Below, piece after piece: positions 1 through 9,611 of a stretch of DNA of 64,000 bases. The stretch comes from Phycisphaerales bacterium (lineage in GTDB: Bacteria > Planctomycetota > Phycisphaerae > Phycisphaerales > UBA1924). Where the stretch lies: the NCBI GenBank assembly GCA_007693785.1, contig RECY01000026.1:248001-312000 (forward strand), written 5' to 3'. The notes below the pieces were generated by a model. The model was given only the letters and a program-made list of their open reading frames with translations. It was not told the DNA's origin and did not search any database. Numbering within the stretch: position 1 is the first letter of the stretch; every line of letters starts with the position of its first letter. The position numbers and the translations under genes are program-made.

Positions 1-7
1 GGATCCG

Positions 8-1546
8 TCAAGACGGATCTGACGCGCCGCCGCCGCCCTCGCCGGCCTGGCCCCCGCTCCCGCCGCCGGGCTTGCGTCGGCGACGACGCCGCTTCTTGGG
101 TGCGCCGTCGCCCCGCTCCGCTGCGCGATCGCCGTCGGCGTGCGGGCCGGGCCCGGCGCCGCCCTGCTGCGATGAGCCCGTTGCCGGGTCTGTCGCCGGG
201 GCGTCGGGCGAGCGCGTGCCGCCTTCCGCCCCGGGTTCGCGGCCGCCTTCGCCCTCGGGCCGACGCTTGCGACGCCGTTTTTTCTTCGTCGGCGAGCCCT
301 CGCCCGGTGCGAGCCCCAGCTCGTTCATGATGCGATCGACCTCGCTCCCGCCGCTGGTGCGCCCGCGTTCGGCGTCCGGCGCGGGCTCGCCGTCGCGCCG
401 CTTCTTGCGACGCTTGCGAGGCGGCGCCTCGCCGGACGCCTCGCCCGGGGCGGGACGCGGGGCCCGTTCCGGCTCCGAAGCCGCGCGTGCCGTGGGCGTG
501 CGATCCGGACGCTCGCGGCGCGCCGGCCGCGCGGGCCGGGGCGTCGGCTCCGCCTTCGCGCGCACCGCACGCGGCTCGCCCGGCTCGGTCAGCTCCTCCA
601 CCGGCACCGCCACGTCCCGGTTCGTCTCGTCCAGACGCACCAGCACGAGCTGGGTCAGGATCTGCGAGTCGATCACCGTGCCGTCCCCGTCCGGCGTGCC
701 GACGCGCTTCTTCCGGTTCGGCAGGCGCTTGCGCAGCTCCTCGTACGTCTCGTCCTCGTACCGCAAGCAGCACATCAGCCGCCCGCACCGCCCGCTGATC
801 TTCAAGGGGTCCAGCGTCGCCTTCTGCACCTTCGCGCTGCGCATGCTCACCGGCTTGAGCACCTTCAGAAAGTTCTTGCAGCAGCAGTACTGCCCGCACC
901 GCTCATAGTCGGCCGTCAGACGCGCCTCGTCCCGCGCGCCCACCTGGCGCACCTCCACGCGGCAATCGTGGAACCGGCGCAGCTCCTGCTGCAGCGCGTG
1001 CGCCTCCACACGGTCGCGCTCGTCGCCCGAGAGCGCGGTGTAGTAGTACGTGATCCGCTCGTTGCCCAACAGCGGCTCGGCCTCCACCACCCGCACCGGC
1101 AGATGGAGCGATTCCGCGACCCGGCGCGCCCGCTTGACCAGTTCCGTCCGGCTCGCGTCGATCGCCGCCTGGCGGTCCATGTCCTCTTTGGTCGCGACGC
1201 GGAGGGCCATGCCGTCGGCGTGAAAGGGGTAGTCGCGACCGCCGGAGTTCTCGATGTACTCCAGCATCTCCTTGCGGCTCACGCTCTTGCTGCACCCGCT
1301 GTTCGGGCAGGTGCTCGTGAGCATCTCGCCCATCTCGATGCCGCGGTGCGTGCGCACGACGATCTTCGACCCGCACCCGGGCTTCGCGTCGCCCCGGTAG
1401 GGGAACTCACCGACCATCAGCATCACCCCGAAACGCACCACCAGCGTGCTCGGCGTGTTCAGACGCTCGTAGGCCTCGCGGTCGGCCTTCTCCTTGAGAT
1501 GCTCGGCCAGGTCGGCCTCGAACTGCGGCAGCGGGGTGATGGGCAT
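8..1546 (-). CDS. RicT/YaaT-like PSP1-domain protein with basic tail
   Basis: A 512-residue protein. Residues about 60-310 match the PSP1 C-terminal (RicT/YaaT) family, with conserved cysteines in CGQYCCCKNFL and GRCGRLMCCL followed by the RYEDETYEEL stretch. In Firmicutes RicT works with RicA and RicF in an Fe-S complex that affects RNA processing by RNase Y; in planctomycetes the role is not established. Residues about 330-512 form a Pro/Arg/Gly-rich low-complexity tail with clusters such as KKRRRRRR, much longer than the usual family tail and suggestive of nucleic-acid contact (inference). The ATG is preceded by a Shine-Dalgarno-like AAAGGA. It is transcribed away from the glycosyltransferase gene on its upstream side. 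Confidence 0.85.
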   Translation of the reverse strand: MPITPLPQFEADLAEHLKEKADREAYERLNTPSTLVVRFGVMLMVGEFPYRGDAKPGCGSKIVVRTHRGIEMGEMLTSTCPNSGCSKSVSRKEMLEYIENSGGRDYPFHADGMALRVATKEDMDRQAAIDASRTELVKRARRVAESLHLPVRVVEAEPLLGNERITYYYTALSGDERDRVEAHALQQELRRFHDCRVEVRQVGARDEARLTADYERCGQYCCCKNFLKVLKPVSMRSAKVQKATLDPLKISGRCGRLMCCLRYEDETYEELRKRLPNRKKRVGTPDGDGTVIDSQILTQLVLVRLDETNRDVAVPVEELTEPGEPRAVRAKAEPTPRPARPARRERPDRTPTARAASEPERAPRPAPGEASGEAPPRKRRKKRRDGEPAPDAERGRTSGGSEVDRIMNELGLAPGEGSPTKKKRRRKRRPEGEGGREPGAEGGTRSPDAPATDPATGSSQQGGAGPGPHADGDRAAERGDGAPKKRRRRRRKPGGGSGGQAGEGGGGASDPS

Positions 1547-1762
1547 GAAGCGTCCTTTGGGAGGGGCAACGGGAGCCGGGCACTGGGGCCGAGCAAGGCG
1601 TGCCGGGGATTGTTGCCGCCTTCAGCCCGCTCCCGCACGGTCGCGGCTCGTTCGGAGCTGGCTCCGCGGGCTCGACAGAGCGTAGACCCCCGATCTTGCC
1701 CGTACGCCCCCGCCCGCCCCCGTCCGCCGCCGCCCCGGCTCGCCCCGTTCCCCTCACTCGCG

Positions 1763-1768
1763 TAGCCT
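1763..1768 (+). promoter_or_regulatory. TANNNT -10 element of the glycosyltransferase gene
   Basis: TAGCCT lies exactly 6 bases before the ATG at 1775. Transcription would start at or next to the A of the start codon, giving a leaderless mRNA. No Shine-Dalgarno sequence precedes this ATG. No clear -35 hexamer is seen. Confidence 0.5.
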
Positions 1769-1774
1769 CGCCCG

Positions 1775-2899
1775 ATGCACCCCGCCGCACCGCCGCCCAG
1801 GCCGCTCCGCCTGCTTGTTGTCTGCCCGAGCTGGGTCGGCGACGTCGTGATGGCGACCCCCGCCCTCCGCCTGCTCCGCGAACGCCTGCCAGGAGCGTTC
1901 ATCGGGCTCCTGCTCCGCCCGGGGCCGGACCGCCTCCTCCGTGGGACGGACCTCGCCGACGAGATCCACGTCGATCGTGCCCAGGGCGTGCTCGGGCCTA
2001 AGTTTGTCGCCGCCAAGCTCCGCCCGCGCCGCTACGACACCGCGCTGCTGCTGACCAACTCTTTTTCCACGGCGCTCATCGCCCGCATCGCCGGCGTGCC
2101 CCGGCGCGTCGGCTACGACCGCGACGGGCGCGGGCTCCTGCTCACGCGCAAGCTCCAGCCCCCGCGCGACGCCGGCGGCGCGTGGGCCCTCGTCCCGGCC
2201 GTGCGCTACTACTGGGACGCCGCGTGTGCCATGCTCCAGGGCTTCGACCTCGACGCCCCGGCACTGCCCGCCGGCACGGACTGGCTCCAACTCCCCCCCG
2301 GCGTGCGCCTGGAGCTCCCGCTCACCGACGCCGACCGCGAGGCCGCCGCCGCTGTCCTCGCCCGCGCGGGGCTCGAGCCCGGCGACCCCTACGCGATCCT
2401 GAACCCCGGCGGGAACAACCCCGCGAAGCGTTGGCCGCCCGAGCGGTTCGGCGCGGTCGCGCGCCACCTCGCCTCCCGCCCGTCGGGCCCGATGCGGTGC
2501 CTGATCAACGGCTCGCCCGCGGAGGGCGAGGTCTGCCGCGCGGTGCTGGCGGCCTGCCCCGAGGCCCGAGCCGTCGCGCTCCCCGACGTCGGCATGACCA
2601 TGGACGCGATCAAGGGCCTCGTCGCCGGCGCAAGTCTCATGGTCACCAACGACACCGGCCCGCGACACGTCGCCGCGGTGTTCGGCGTCCCGCTCGTCAC
2701 CCTCTTCGGCCCCACCGACCACCGCTGGACGCTCATCCCGACCGATGCCCCCGAAGCGATCCTCACCGCCGACCCGACACTCCCGGATGCCGAGCGAGCC
2801 AACGACCACCCCGAGCGATGCCGCGTCGACCGGATCACGCTCGATCGCGTGCTCGAGAGCGTCGAACGCGTGCTCCGCGGCCCCGCCCCGGGCGTCTGA
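1775..2899 (+). CDS. Glycosyltransferase family 9, heptosyltransferase II-like
   Basis: A 374-residue cytoplasmic GT-B enzyme of family 9, resembling lipopolysaccharide heptosyltransferase II (WaaF), which adds ADP-heptose to the growing LPS core. Visible landmarks are the N-terminal motif CPSWVGDVVMATPALRLL (residues about 16-33), the nucleotide-sugar region NPGGNNPAKRWPPERF (about 209-224) and the donor-binding motif TNDTGPRHVAAVFGVP (about 290-305) followed by LFGPTDH. Length is normal for the family. The gene stands alone between a divergent ricT-like gene and convergent trpE. Its start is set by a TANNNT element 6 bases upstream. The exact acceptor cannot be told from sequence. Confidence 0.85.
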   Translation: MHPAAPPPRPLRLLVVCPSWVGDVVMATPALRLLRERLPGAFIGLLLRPGPDRLLRGTDLADEIHVDRAQGVLGPKFVAAKLRPRRYDTALLLTNSFSTALIARIAGVPRRVGYDRDGRGLLLTRKLQPPRDAGGAWALVPAVRYYWDAACAMLQGFDLDAPALPAGTDWLQLPPGVRLELPLTDADREAAAAVLARAGLEPGDPYAILNPGGNNPAKRWPPERFGAVARHLASRPSGPMRCLINGSPAEGEVCRAVLAACPEARAVALPDVGMTMDAIKGLVAGASLMVTNDTGPRHVAAVFGVPLVTLFGPTDHRWTLIPTDAPEAILTADPTLPDAERANDHPERCRVDRITLDRVLESVERVLRGPAPGV

Positions 2900-2925
2900 C
2901 GCATCGCGCGCCGCCACGGCGCGGG

Positions 2926-4551
2926 TCAGGCGTCCGCGCCGCCCGAACCGAACGCGGCTTCGGCGACGTCGATCGCCCGCGCCAACGCCGCGGCCTTGTT
3001 CACCGTCTCCTGATACTCCGCCCCCGCGTCGCTGTCGGCGACGATGCCGCCGGCGGCCTGGATGTGGTACGCCCACCCCTCCCCGCTCGGGCCGTGCAAC
3101 CCCGTCGGGACCACGATCGTGCGCAGCGCCAACGCGACGTCCATCTCCCCGTCGAGACCGGCGTACCCCATGCCCCCGCCGTACGGCCCGCGACGCACCG
3201 GCTCCAGCTCGTCGATGATCTGCATCGCACGCACCTTCGGCGCCCCGCTGATCGTCCCCACCGGCAACGCCGCACGCAGCGCGTCCCAGCAGTCCAGCCC
3301 CTCGCGCAGCTCCCCCGTCACCGTCGAGCTGATGTGCATCACGTGGCTGTACCGCTCGATCTCCATCACCCGATCGAGCGCGACCGTCCCCGGCTGCGCC
3401 ACGCGGCCGACGTCGTTCCGACCAAGGTCCACCAGCATCACGTGCTCGGCCCGCTCCTTCGCGTCCGCCAGCAGCTCCGCTTCCAGAGCCGCGTCCTCCT
3501 CGGGCGTCGCGCCCCGCCGACGCGTCCCCGCCAGCGGGCGGTTGGTCACGATCCGCGCCCCGTCGGCACGCGTGCGCACGCGGCACAGAATCTCCGGGCT
3601 GCTCGCGACCAAAATGCATCCGGCCGTCTGCATGTACACCATGTAAGGGCTCGGGTTCACCGCGCGCAACGCCCGGTACACGTCGAACGGGTCCGCCGAC
3701 GACCGACGCTCGAACCGCTGCCCCAGCACCACCTGGAAAATATCCCCCGCACGGATGTACTCGAGCGCGCGACCCACCATCCCGGCGTGCGCCTCGCGCG
3801 TGAGGTTGCTTGCCATCGCGCTCGCCGGCGCGTTCGCCGGCACACGACCCGCCGGGAGCGGGCGCGAGTGACGCTGCACCGCCTCCTCCCGCGCCTCCAG
3901 ACGCGCGACCGTCCGGTCGTACACCGCCGAGGCGTCCGCCTCCGCCCCGACCAGCCCGACCTGCACCAGGTGGACCACGCTCGCGACGTGATCAAACACC
4001 ACCACACCGTCGTACAGCCCGAAGTGCATGTCCGGCAGCGTCCGGTCGTCCGGCGGGGCGTGTCGCCGGTCGAGTTTCTCCGGCTCCGCATAGCGGACGG
4101 TGTCGTAGGCCGCGTACCCGAACCACCCGGCCAGCACGCAAGACGGCAGCGCGTCGGGGCTCGCCCCGTCGGCCTCGGCGCGCATCAGACGCACCCCCGC
4201 CACCAGCTCGCGAAGCACCAGCAGCGGGTCGCCCTCCCGCTCGGAGATCGGGCGCCCCGTCTTCCGACGATCCGTGACCGTCACGACGTGCCCGCGCGCG
4301 AGCACCTCGACGACCGGGTGCGCGCCCATGATCGAGTACCGCCCCTGGCGCTCGCCGCCCTCGATGGATTCGAGCAGGAAGCTCGGGGCCGTCCGCTCGT
4401 CCTGGGCGACCAGGCGTCGGTACGCGAGCACCGGGGTGAGCTGGTCGGCCAGCAGGCGCACGCTGACGGGGACCGCAGCGGTCACGCCGGGCGTGTCCCG
4501 CCGGGCCCGGTCCACGATATTGACGAACTGATCCCTGGAAAGGCTGGGCAT
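2926..4551 (-). CDS. trpE: Anthranilate synthase component I
   Basis: A 541-residue chorismate-utilising enzyme that makes anthranilate from chorismate, with ammonia from a TrpG partner, the first step of tryptophan synthesis. The Trp feedback site motif LLES is present near residue 58. The C-terminal chorismate-binding domain shows GDIFQVVLGQRFERR, SPEILCRV, the GTRRRG loop, ERAEHVMLVDLGRNDVG, the HISSTVTG segment and LPVGTISGAPKVRAMQII, all family signatures. No trpG lies next to it here, so the glutaminase subunit must be encoded elsewhere. A TACCAT element 9 bases before the ATG suggests a very short 5' leader. It is divergent from the MBL-fold gene, about 65 bases apart. Confidence 0.93.
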   Translation of the reverse strand: MPSLSRDQFVNIVDRARRDTPGVTAAVPVSVRLLADQLTPVLAYRRLVAQDERTAPSFLLESIEGGERQGRYSIMGAHPVVEVLARGHVVTVTDRRKTGRPISEREGDPLLVLRELVAGVRLMRAEADGASPDALPSCVLAGWFGYAAYDTVRYAEPEKLDRRHAPPDDRTLPDMHFGLYDGVVVFDHVASVVHLVQVGLVGAEADASAVYDRTVARLEAREEAVQRHSRPLPAGRVPANAPASAMASNLTREAHAGMVGRALEYIRAGDIFQVVLGQRFERRSSADPFDVYRALRAVNPSPYMVYMQTAGCILVASSPEILCRVRTRADGARIVTNRPLAGTRRRGATPEEDAALEAELLADAKERAEHVMLVDLGRNDVGRVAQPGTVALDRVMEIERYSHVMHISSTVTGELREGLDCWDALRAALPVGTISGAPKVRAMQIIDELEPVRRGPYGGGMGYAGLDGEMDVALALRTIVVPTGLHGPSGEGWAYHIQAAGGIVADSDAGAEYQETVNKAAALARAIDVAEAAFGSGGADA

Positions 4552-4560
4552 GTCGGAGCG

Positions 4561-4566
4561 ATGGTA
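4561..4566 (-). promoter_or_regulatory. TANNNT -10 element of trpE
   Basis: On the minus strand TACCAT ends 9 bases before the trpE ATG, predicting a leader of only about 3 bases. It lies back to back with the promoter of the MBL-fold gene. Confidence 0.4.
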
Positions 4567-4601
4567 GCTCGCGTCGGGCGTCGCTCGGGGGCGAGCTCCC
4601 C

Positions 4602-4607
4602 TAGCCT
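4602..4607 (+). promoter_or_regulatory. TANNNT -10 element of the MBL-fold gene
   Basis: TAGCCT ends 9 bases before ATG 4617. A GTG directly abutting the element at 4608 cannot be the start of the same transcript's coding region if this hexamer is the -10, which favours ATG 4617. Confidence 0.4.
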
Positions 4608-4616
4608 GTGCCGCCG

Positions 4617-5465
4617 ATGCATTTCCGTTTTCTAGGAACCGGGACGAGCGCGGGCATCCCGCTGATCGGGTGCCGAGAGCCCGCCTGCGCCTGCCGCAGC
4701 GACGACCCGCGGGACCGTCGCCTGCGCACCAGCGCCGCGATCCGCTTCACCGACGCCTCGGACCGCGAGCGGACGATCCTGCTCGACTGCGGCCCGGACT
4801 TCCGCGCCCAGGCCCTCGCCGCGGGCCTCGACCGGTGCGACGCCGTGCTCTTCACGCACAACCACGTGGACCACACGTGGGGCGTGGACGAGCTCCGACG
4901 CTTCAACGCCGTGATGCGGGCCCCGATCGACGTCTACGCCGAGGCCCCCGTCCTCGAGCACCTCCGCCGCGTGTACAAGCACATCTTCGAGCGAGACCTG
5001 AACGTGCAAGACTCCTTCGTCGCGACGCTGATCGCCCACCGCCTGGAGGCGGACCGCCCGCTGGAGCTCTATGGCCTGCGCTTCACGCCCATCCGTCTCC
5101 TGCACGGGCGGCTGCCGGTCCTGGGCTTCCGGATCGAGCCCGTGCCCGGGAGCGAGCTGGCCCGACGCGCGAGCCGCGACCCGCAGAGCCCGTTCCCGCT
5201 GGCCTACTGCACCGACGTCAGCGCGTTCCCACCGGAAAGCTGGGCGAAGCTCGAAGGGCTCCGGACGCTCGTGCTGGACGCGCTGCGATACCGCAAACAC
5301 CCCACGCACCTGACGATCGGGCAGGCGGCGAGCGTGGCGCAGCGGGTGGGGGCCGAGGCGACCTGGTTCGTCCACATGAGCCACGAACTGATCCACGAGA
5401 CCACCGACGCCGAGCTGCCCGAGGGCATGCGACTGGCGTGGGACGGGCTGACGCTGGGTGCCTGA
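4617..5465 (+). CDS. MBL-fold metallo-hydrolase, PhnP-like
   Basis: A 282-residue metallo-beta-lactamase-fold hydrolase. The N-terminus MHFRFLGTGTSAGIPLIGC is typical of the PhnP/RNase Z-like group, and the metal-binding motif HNHVDH is at about residues 83-88. Cys-rich CREPACACRSDDPRDRR near the N-terminus is seen in many PhnP relatives. PhnP itself is a cyclic phosphodiesterase of the phosphonate pathway, but there are no phn genes nearby, so the substrate is unknown. A GTG at 4608 would add three residues; ATG 4617 is preferred because it gives the standard N-terminus and suits the upstream promoter element. Confidence 0.85.
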   Translation: MHFRFLGTGTSAGIPLIGCREPACACRSDDPRDRRLRTSAAIRFTDASDRERTILLDCGPDFRAQALAAGLDRCDAVLFTHNHVDHTWGVDELRRFNAVMRAPIDVYAEAPVLEHLRRVYKHIFERDLNVQDSFVATLIAHRLEADRPLELYGLRFTPIRLLHGRLPVLGFRIEPVPGSELARRASRDPQSPFPLAYCTDVSAFPPESWAKLEGLRTLVLDALRYRKHPTHLTIGQAASVAQRVGAEATWFVHMSHELIHETTDAELPEGMRLAWDGLTLGA

Positions 5466-5732
5466 GCCTTGTTATTGGTTTTTAGCAGGGTGATAGAGTC
5501 GCAATTTCGCGAACCGAAGCCGGGGCGTGTGTCGAAAGGTATGAGTGGGTGTGCGAGCAGGCTCGGCTTCCGCTCGTGCTCGCTGCCATGGTCCTCGCAG
5601 GGCGGAGCGCCCGACGCCTGAAGCCTCGCTTCGAGACCTTACTAAACGCCCGGGCCGACCGGGTCGATCGCGCAGGGTCGCGAGACCACCAGCCCGCACG
5701 ACGCCGACACGAAGCCGCACGGAACGGAGTCC
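5466..5732. other. Intergenic, no gene recognised
   Basis: A gap of 267 bases between the MBL-fold gene and the large coiled-coil gene. I see no RNA gene or clear hairpin. A weak -10-like TACTAA sits near 5640, about 90 bases upstream of the next start. Confidence 0.4.
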
Positions 5733-8700
5733 ATGGACAAACCGAGCGAACATCCGCGCCCCGCCGCGTCCGCAGCGTCCGACGGGCCGCCTGACTCAGG
5801 CCCGGGGCGTGAGCCGGGGCTCGATGACCTGCTCCGTCGCCTCCGCCGAGTCCGCTCGGCGGCCCGCGCGCTGCTCGTCACCCACCGCCTCTCCACCCTG
5901 CTCGCGACGGGGCTGCTCCTGATTGTGCTGGCGGCCCTCGCCGACTGGGCCCTCCGCACGCCGGGCGCGCTCCGCGGGCTCGGGCTCGCCGCAGGGCTGG
6001 CGGCCGCGGGGTGGTTCCTCTGGAAAGCCGTCCTCCCCGCCGCCCGCTTCGATCCGACACTCACCGACGTCGCCCTCCGCCTCGAGCGGGCGTCGGGCGA
6101 CCCCGAGCTGCGCGGGCTCCTGGGCTCGGCCGTCGATTTCGCGAACGCCCGGACGCACCGGAGCCCGCAAAACCCGCACGCGGGCCCGCAAGGGCAAGCC
6201 CGCGAGAGCGAGTTGTCACGCGCGATGGCTTCCAGCGTCGTTGCGGCCGCCGCCCAGCGTGTGCGCACGCGCAACGCGGCCCGCGTGCTGCGCCCGGCCC
6301 GCCCCGTCCGCCGCCTCGGGCTGGGGGCGGGGGCCGTGCTGCTCGTCGCCGCCCTGGCGCTGGTGAGCCCGGAGCTGACACGGATCGGCGCGCAGCGCGT
6401 GCTCACGCCCTGGTCGGGCGCGGAATGGCCGCGACGCACGCAGGTCGCCGACGCCACCTCGATCACCGTGCATCCGATCGGGCGGGCGCTCCCGCTCCGT
6501 GCCGCGCTGGAGCGGACCAACCGGGCCCGCGGGGAAACCTCCGTCGACGCGCGGTACCGCGTGATCACCGACGGGCGCGCCGGCCCCGTCCGGCGCGCCC
6601 CGATGACCCCGCAGCAGCATGGCAGCGAGGGCGCCTACGACGCCGAGATCTACGAACGCCTGATCGAGCCCACCCTCGGCACCGGTGTGGCGCAGGCCGA
6701 GCTCGAGTACTGGTTCGAAACCGAGGACGACCGCTCGCGATCCCGACGCGTGCTGCTGATCGAAGCGCCCGAGGTCCGCGCGGCCGAGGCGTTCGTCGAG
6801 CCGCCGCCCTACGTCGCCCGCGCGGCCCGGAGCGAGCACCGCGGCGCGCCCCTCTTCGTCTCGGGCTCGGCCGACCTGGGCTCCGGCAACGACGAACGCG
6901 CCGTCCTGGGCCCGGTGCTCGACGGCTCGGTCGTGGAGCTCCGCCTGACGCTCTCCCGCCCCGTGCCCACGCCCACCGACGCGCTCTCGATGAGCGCCGT
7001 TTTCGGGCAGGAGCGCGGGCTCCCCGAGGGCGCGGAGCTCACCGTCGACGGGCGGTCGTGGGTCGTGCGATGGGTCGCGGACGGGCCGGTCTCGGTCTCC
7101 GTCCGCCCGGTGGACGAGCACGGGATCGCGGCGTTCGACGCCGCCCGCTTCGCGATCGACGCGGCCCCCGACCGCCCCGCCAGCGCCACGCTGCTCGAAC
7201 CAGCGCGGGACGAAGCCGTCCTCGCGACCGCCGTCGTCGGCGTGCTCGGCGAGGCGCGCGACGATGTCGGGCTCGCGTACGCCGCGATCGAGCGCACGAT
7301 CGCCCGGCGCGTCCCCGGCTCCGAGGGCGGCGTCGAGCCCGAGGGCGACCCGGCCCGCCTCGAAGCGATCGAGCACGCCGAGGGCCAGCCCGTGCCCACC
7401 ACCGCGACCCTGCGCACCACGCTCGACCTCGCGACGCTCGCGCGCGACAACGACGCCGAGGCGACGGGCCTCGCGGTCGGCGACGAGCTCTGGCTCCAGG
7501 TCGTCGCGCAGGACACCTTCGAGCGCGACGGCGAGCGCCACGAGCCGGCGCGATCCGCCCTCCGACGCCTCATCATCATCGACGAGGCGACCCTCGCCGA
7601 CCGTCTCCGCGCCGAGCTCGGCGGGATGCGTCGCGGCGCGATGCGCCTCGACGAGCAGCAAGGCGAGCTGAACGCCGACGTCGCCGCCGGCGTCGTGGGC
7701 GACCGCACCACCGAACGCCAAGCCGGCCTGACCGACCGCGCCGAAGCGCAGCGTGACCTCGTCGAGCGCCTCCGCGAGCGTCAGGCGCGCAACCGCCTCC
7801 GCGATGACGCGCTCGCCGACCTGCTCGACCGCGCCGCCGACGCGCTCTCCCGCGCCTCGGGCGCCAGCGAGCGCGCCCGCCAGGCCCTCGACCGCGCCGC
7901 GTCGAGCGAGGACGAGGATAGCGCGAGCGACGACCGTCGCAACGCGCAGCAAGCCCAGGAAGACGTCCGCGACCAGCTCGGGCGGCTCATCGAGATGCTC
8001 GACCGCGGCGAGGACGGCTGGCTGGCGCGCCGCTCGGTCGAACGCCTCCTGAGCGAGCAGCGCGACCTCGCCGAGCGCACCGCCGAGGCCGCGCTCGACA
8101 CCGTCGGGCGCGAGATGAGCGAGCTCAGCCCGGAGGAGCTGGGGCGGATCGAGTCGCTCGGGCGCGAGCAGCAGGAGCTGGCGCGCCGCGCGCAGGAAGC
8201 GATCGAGGACCTGGAGTCCAGGGCCGAGGCGCTGCGCGAGCCCGACCCGGCCCAGGCGCGAGCGCTCGCCGAGGCGGCCCAGCGCGGGCGGGAGCAGCGC
8301 GTCGAGCAGCAGCAGCAAGCCGCCGCCGAGCAGATCGCGCAGAACCAGACTTCCAGCGCCCAGCAGCTCCAGGAGCAGGCGGCCCGCAGCCTCGAGCAGA
8401 TGCTCGAAGACCTCGACCGCGCCGAGCAGCGCCGGGAGGAGGCGCTCCGCCGCCTGCTCGCCGAAGCCGCCGACCGCGTGCGCGCGCTCGTCGCGCGTCA
8501 GAGCTCGGAGATCGACCGCCTGCTCGCCGCGGCGCCCGCCGGCGCGTTCGGCGGCCTCGACCGCGCGATGATCGAGCTGCACGGCGCCACGCTTTCGACA
8601 GCCGACGACCTGCGCGCCGAATCGCCTGATCTGGCAGGCGTCGCGCGCCTGCTGGAGCGCGCTTCCGACAGCCAGACGCGCGCGATCATCGAGCTTCGGA

Positions 8701-9611
8701 ACGACACGGTCGTCCCCGAGCAGGCCGAGCGCCACGAACGCGAGGCGTTGTCGCAGCTGGAGGAGGCGCTGCGTCAGATCGAGGAGCAGCGTCAGCAGGC
8801 CGACGACCAGGCGCGCCAGCGGGCGCGCGAGGCGCTCCGCCGCGCGTACACCGAGGCGCTGCGTACGCAGACGTCGATCCGCACCGACACGTCGCTGTTC
8901 GAAGACCGCGAGCTGACGCGTCGCGAGCGTGCGGAGCTGCGCAGCCTGGCGGAGCGTCAGCTCACGCTGCGCGCCGAGCTGACGGAGCTGCACGAGCGGA
9001 CCGAGGGCCTCGCCGAGGCCGCCGTGTTCGACTTCGCGCACACGCGCCTCGCCCGTCTCACCCTGCGCGCCAGCGAGGGGATGCGCCGCGGCGAGGCCGG
9101 CCCCCGCGTGGTGCAGGATCAGGAATCCACGCTCAGCATCCTCCGCGGCCTGGTCGAAGCGCTCGCCGAGGATCAGCGCGAGGACGAGTTCCGCGACGGG
9201 CAGGGCGGCGGCGGCGGTGGGGGCGGCGAGCAGGGCGGGCAGGACGACGGGCTCGTGCCCCCGATCGCCGAGCTCAAGCTCCTCCGCGCGATGCAGGCCG
9301 AGGCCCTCGCGCGGACACGCGCCGCCCACCGCGCCGCGGGCGAGCACGGGCGACAGCCCGACGCCGAGGAACTCGAAGACGTCGGCGAGCTGCAAAGCGA
9401 GCTGCGCACCCACGCGGAGCGGCTCATCCAGCAGCTCCAGCAACAGCAAGGCGGCGCGCCGCCCGCCCCCGCCGGCATGAACGCCCCCCTCGGCGAGGGG
9501 CATGCGGCGAACCCCGCCCCGAACGGGCGCAAACCTCGCCCCGTCCCGTCGGTATCACAAGCGGGCGGCGAACGGTCGCCGAGGGACGCGACGAACGGAG
9601 ACGAGCGTTGA
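5733..9611 (+). CDS. Large coiled-coil membrane protein, DUF4175-like
   Basis: A 1292-residue protein. Two hydrophobic segments (about residues 53-72 and 81-101) and a third (about 190-212) anchor it; residues 220-630 form a beta-rich region resembling the DUF4175 arrangement; from about 640 to 1160 the protein is nearly all charged coiled coil rich in Arg, Glu and Gln (runs such as RVEQQQQAAAEQIAQNQ). A Gly-rich patch follows near 1155-1170. I infer a membrane-tethered scaffold; no enzymatic motif is visible. It is the first gene of a co-directional run: its TGA overlaps the TTG start of the next gene. Planctomycetes often carry such proteins near MoxR/BatA-type genes, none of which is in the window. 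Confidence 0.7.
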   Translation: MDKPSEHPRPAASAASDGPPDSGPGREPGLDDLLRRLRRVRSAARALLVTHRLSTLLATGLLLIVLAALADWALRTPGALRGLGLAAGLAAAGWFLWKAVLPAARFDPTLTDVALRLERASGDPELRGLLGSAVDFANARTHRSPQNPHAGPQGQARESELSRAMASSVVAAAAQRVRTRNAARVLRPARPVRRLGLGAGAVLLVAALALVSPELTRIGAQRVLTPWSGAEWPRRTQVADATSITVHPIGRALPLRAALERTNRARGETSVDARYRVITDGRAGPVRRAPMTPQQHGSEGAYDAEIYERLIEPTLGTGVAQAELEYWFETEDDRSRSRRVLLIEAPEVRAAEAFVEPPPYVARAARSEHRGAPLFVSGSADLGSGNDERAVLGPVLDGSVVELRLTLSRPVPTPTDALSMSAVFGQERGLPEGAELTVDGRSWVVRWVADGPVSVSVRPVDEHGIAAFDAARFAIDAAPDRPASATLLEPARDEAVLATAVVGVLGEARDDVGLAYAAIERTIARRVPGSEGGVEPEGDPARLEAIEHAEGQPVPTTATLRTTLDLATLARDNDAEATGLAVGDELWLQVVAQDTFERDGERHEPARSALRRLIIIDEATLADRLRAELGGMRRGAMRLDEQQGELNADVAAGVVGDRTTERQAGLTDRAEAQRDLVERLRERQARNRLRDDALADLLDRAADALSRASGASERARQALDRAASSEDEDSASDDRRNAQQAQEDVRDQLGRLIEMLDRGEDGWLARRSVERLLSEQRDLAERTAEAALDTVGREMSELSPEELGRIESLGREQQELARRAQEAIEDLESRAEALREPDPAQARALAEAAQRGREQRVEQQQQAAAEQIAQNQTSSAQQLQEQAARSLEQMLEDLDRAEQRREEALRRLLAEAADRVRALVARQSSEIDRLLAAAPAGAFGGLDRAMIELHGATLSTADDLRAESPDLAGVARLLERASDSQTRAIIELRNDTVVPEQAERHEREALSQLEEALRQIEEQRQQADDQARQRAREALRRAYTEALRTQTSIRTDTSLFEDRELTRRERAELRSLAERQLTLRAELTELHERTEGLAEAAVFDFAHTRLARLTLRASEGMRRGEAGPRVVQDQESTLSILRGLVEALAEDQREDEFRDGQGGGGGGGGEQGGQDDGLVPPIAELKLLRAMQAEALARTRAAHRAAGEHGRQPDAEELEDVGELQSELRTHAERLIQQLQQQQGGAPPAPAGMNAPLGEGHAANPAPNGRKPRPVPSVSQAGGERSPRDATNGDER

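Noticed and set aside
72-908. Long plus-strand reading frame opposite the ricT-like gene
   Set aside because: Arg/Ser/Pro-rich composition typical of the antisense of a GC-rich gene; the minus-strand frame has clear RicT motifs.
5071-5313. Small frames inside the MBL-fold gene
   Set aside because: Out-of-frame shadows without start signals.
6216-9503. 1095-codon minus-strand frame antisense to the coiled-coil gene
   Set aside because: Mirrors the repetitive GAG/CGC codons of the opposite strand; no domain, no ribosome-binding site.
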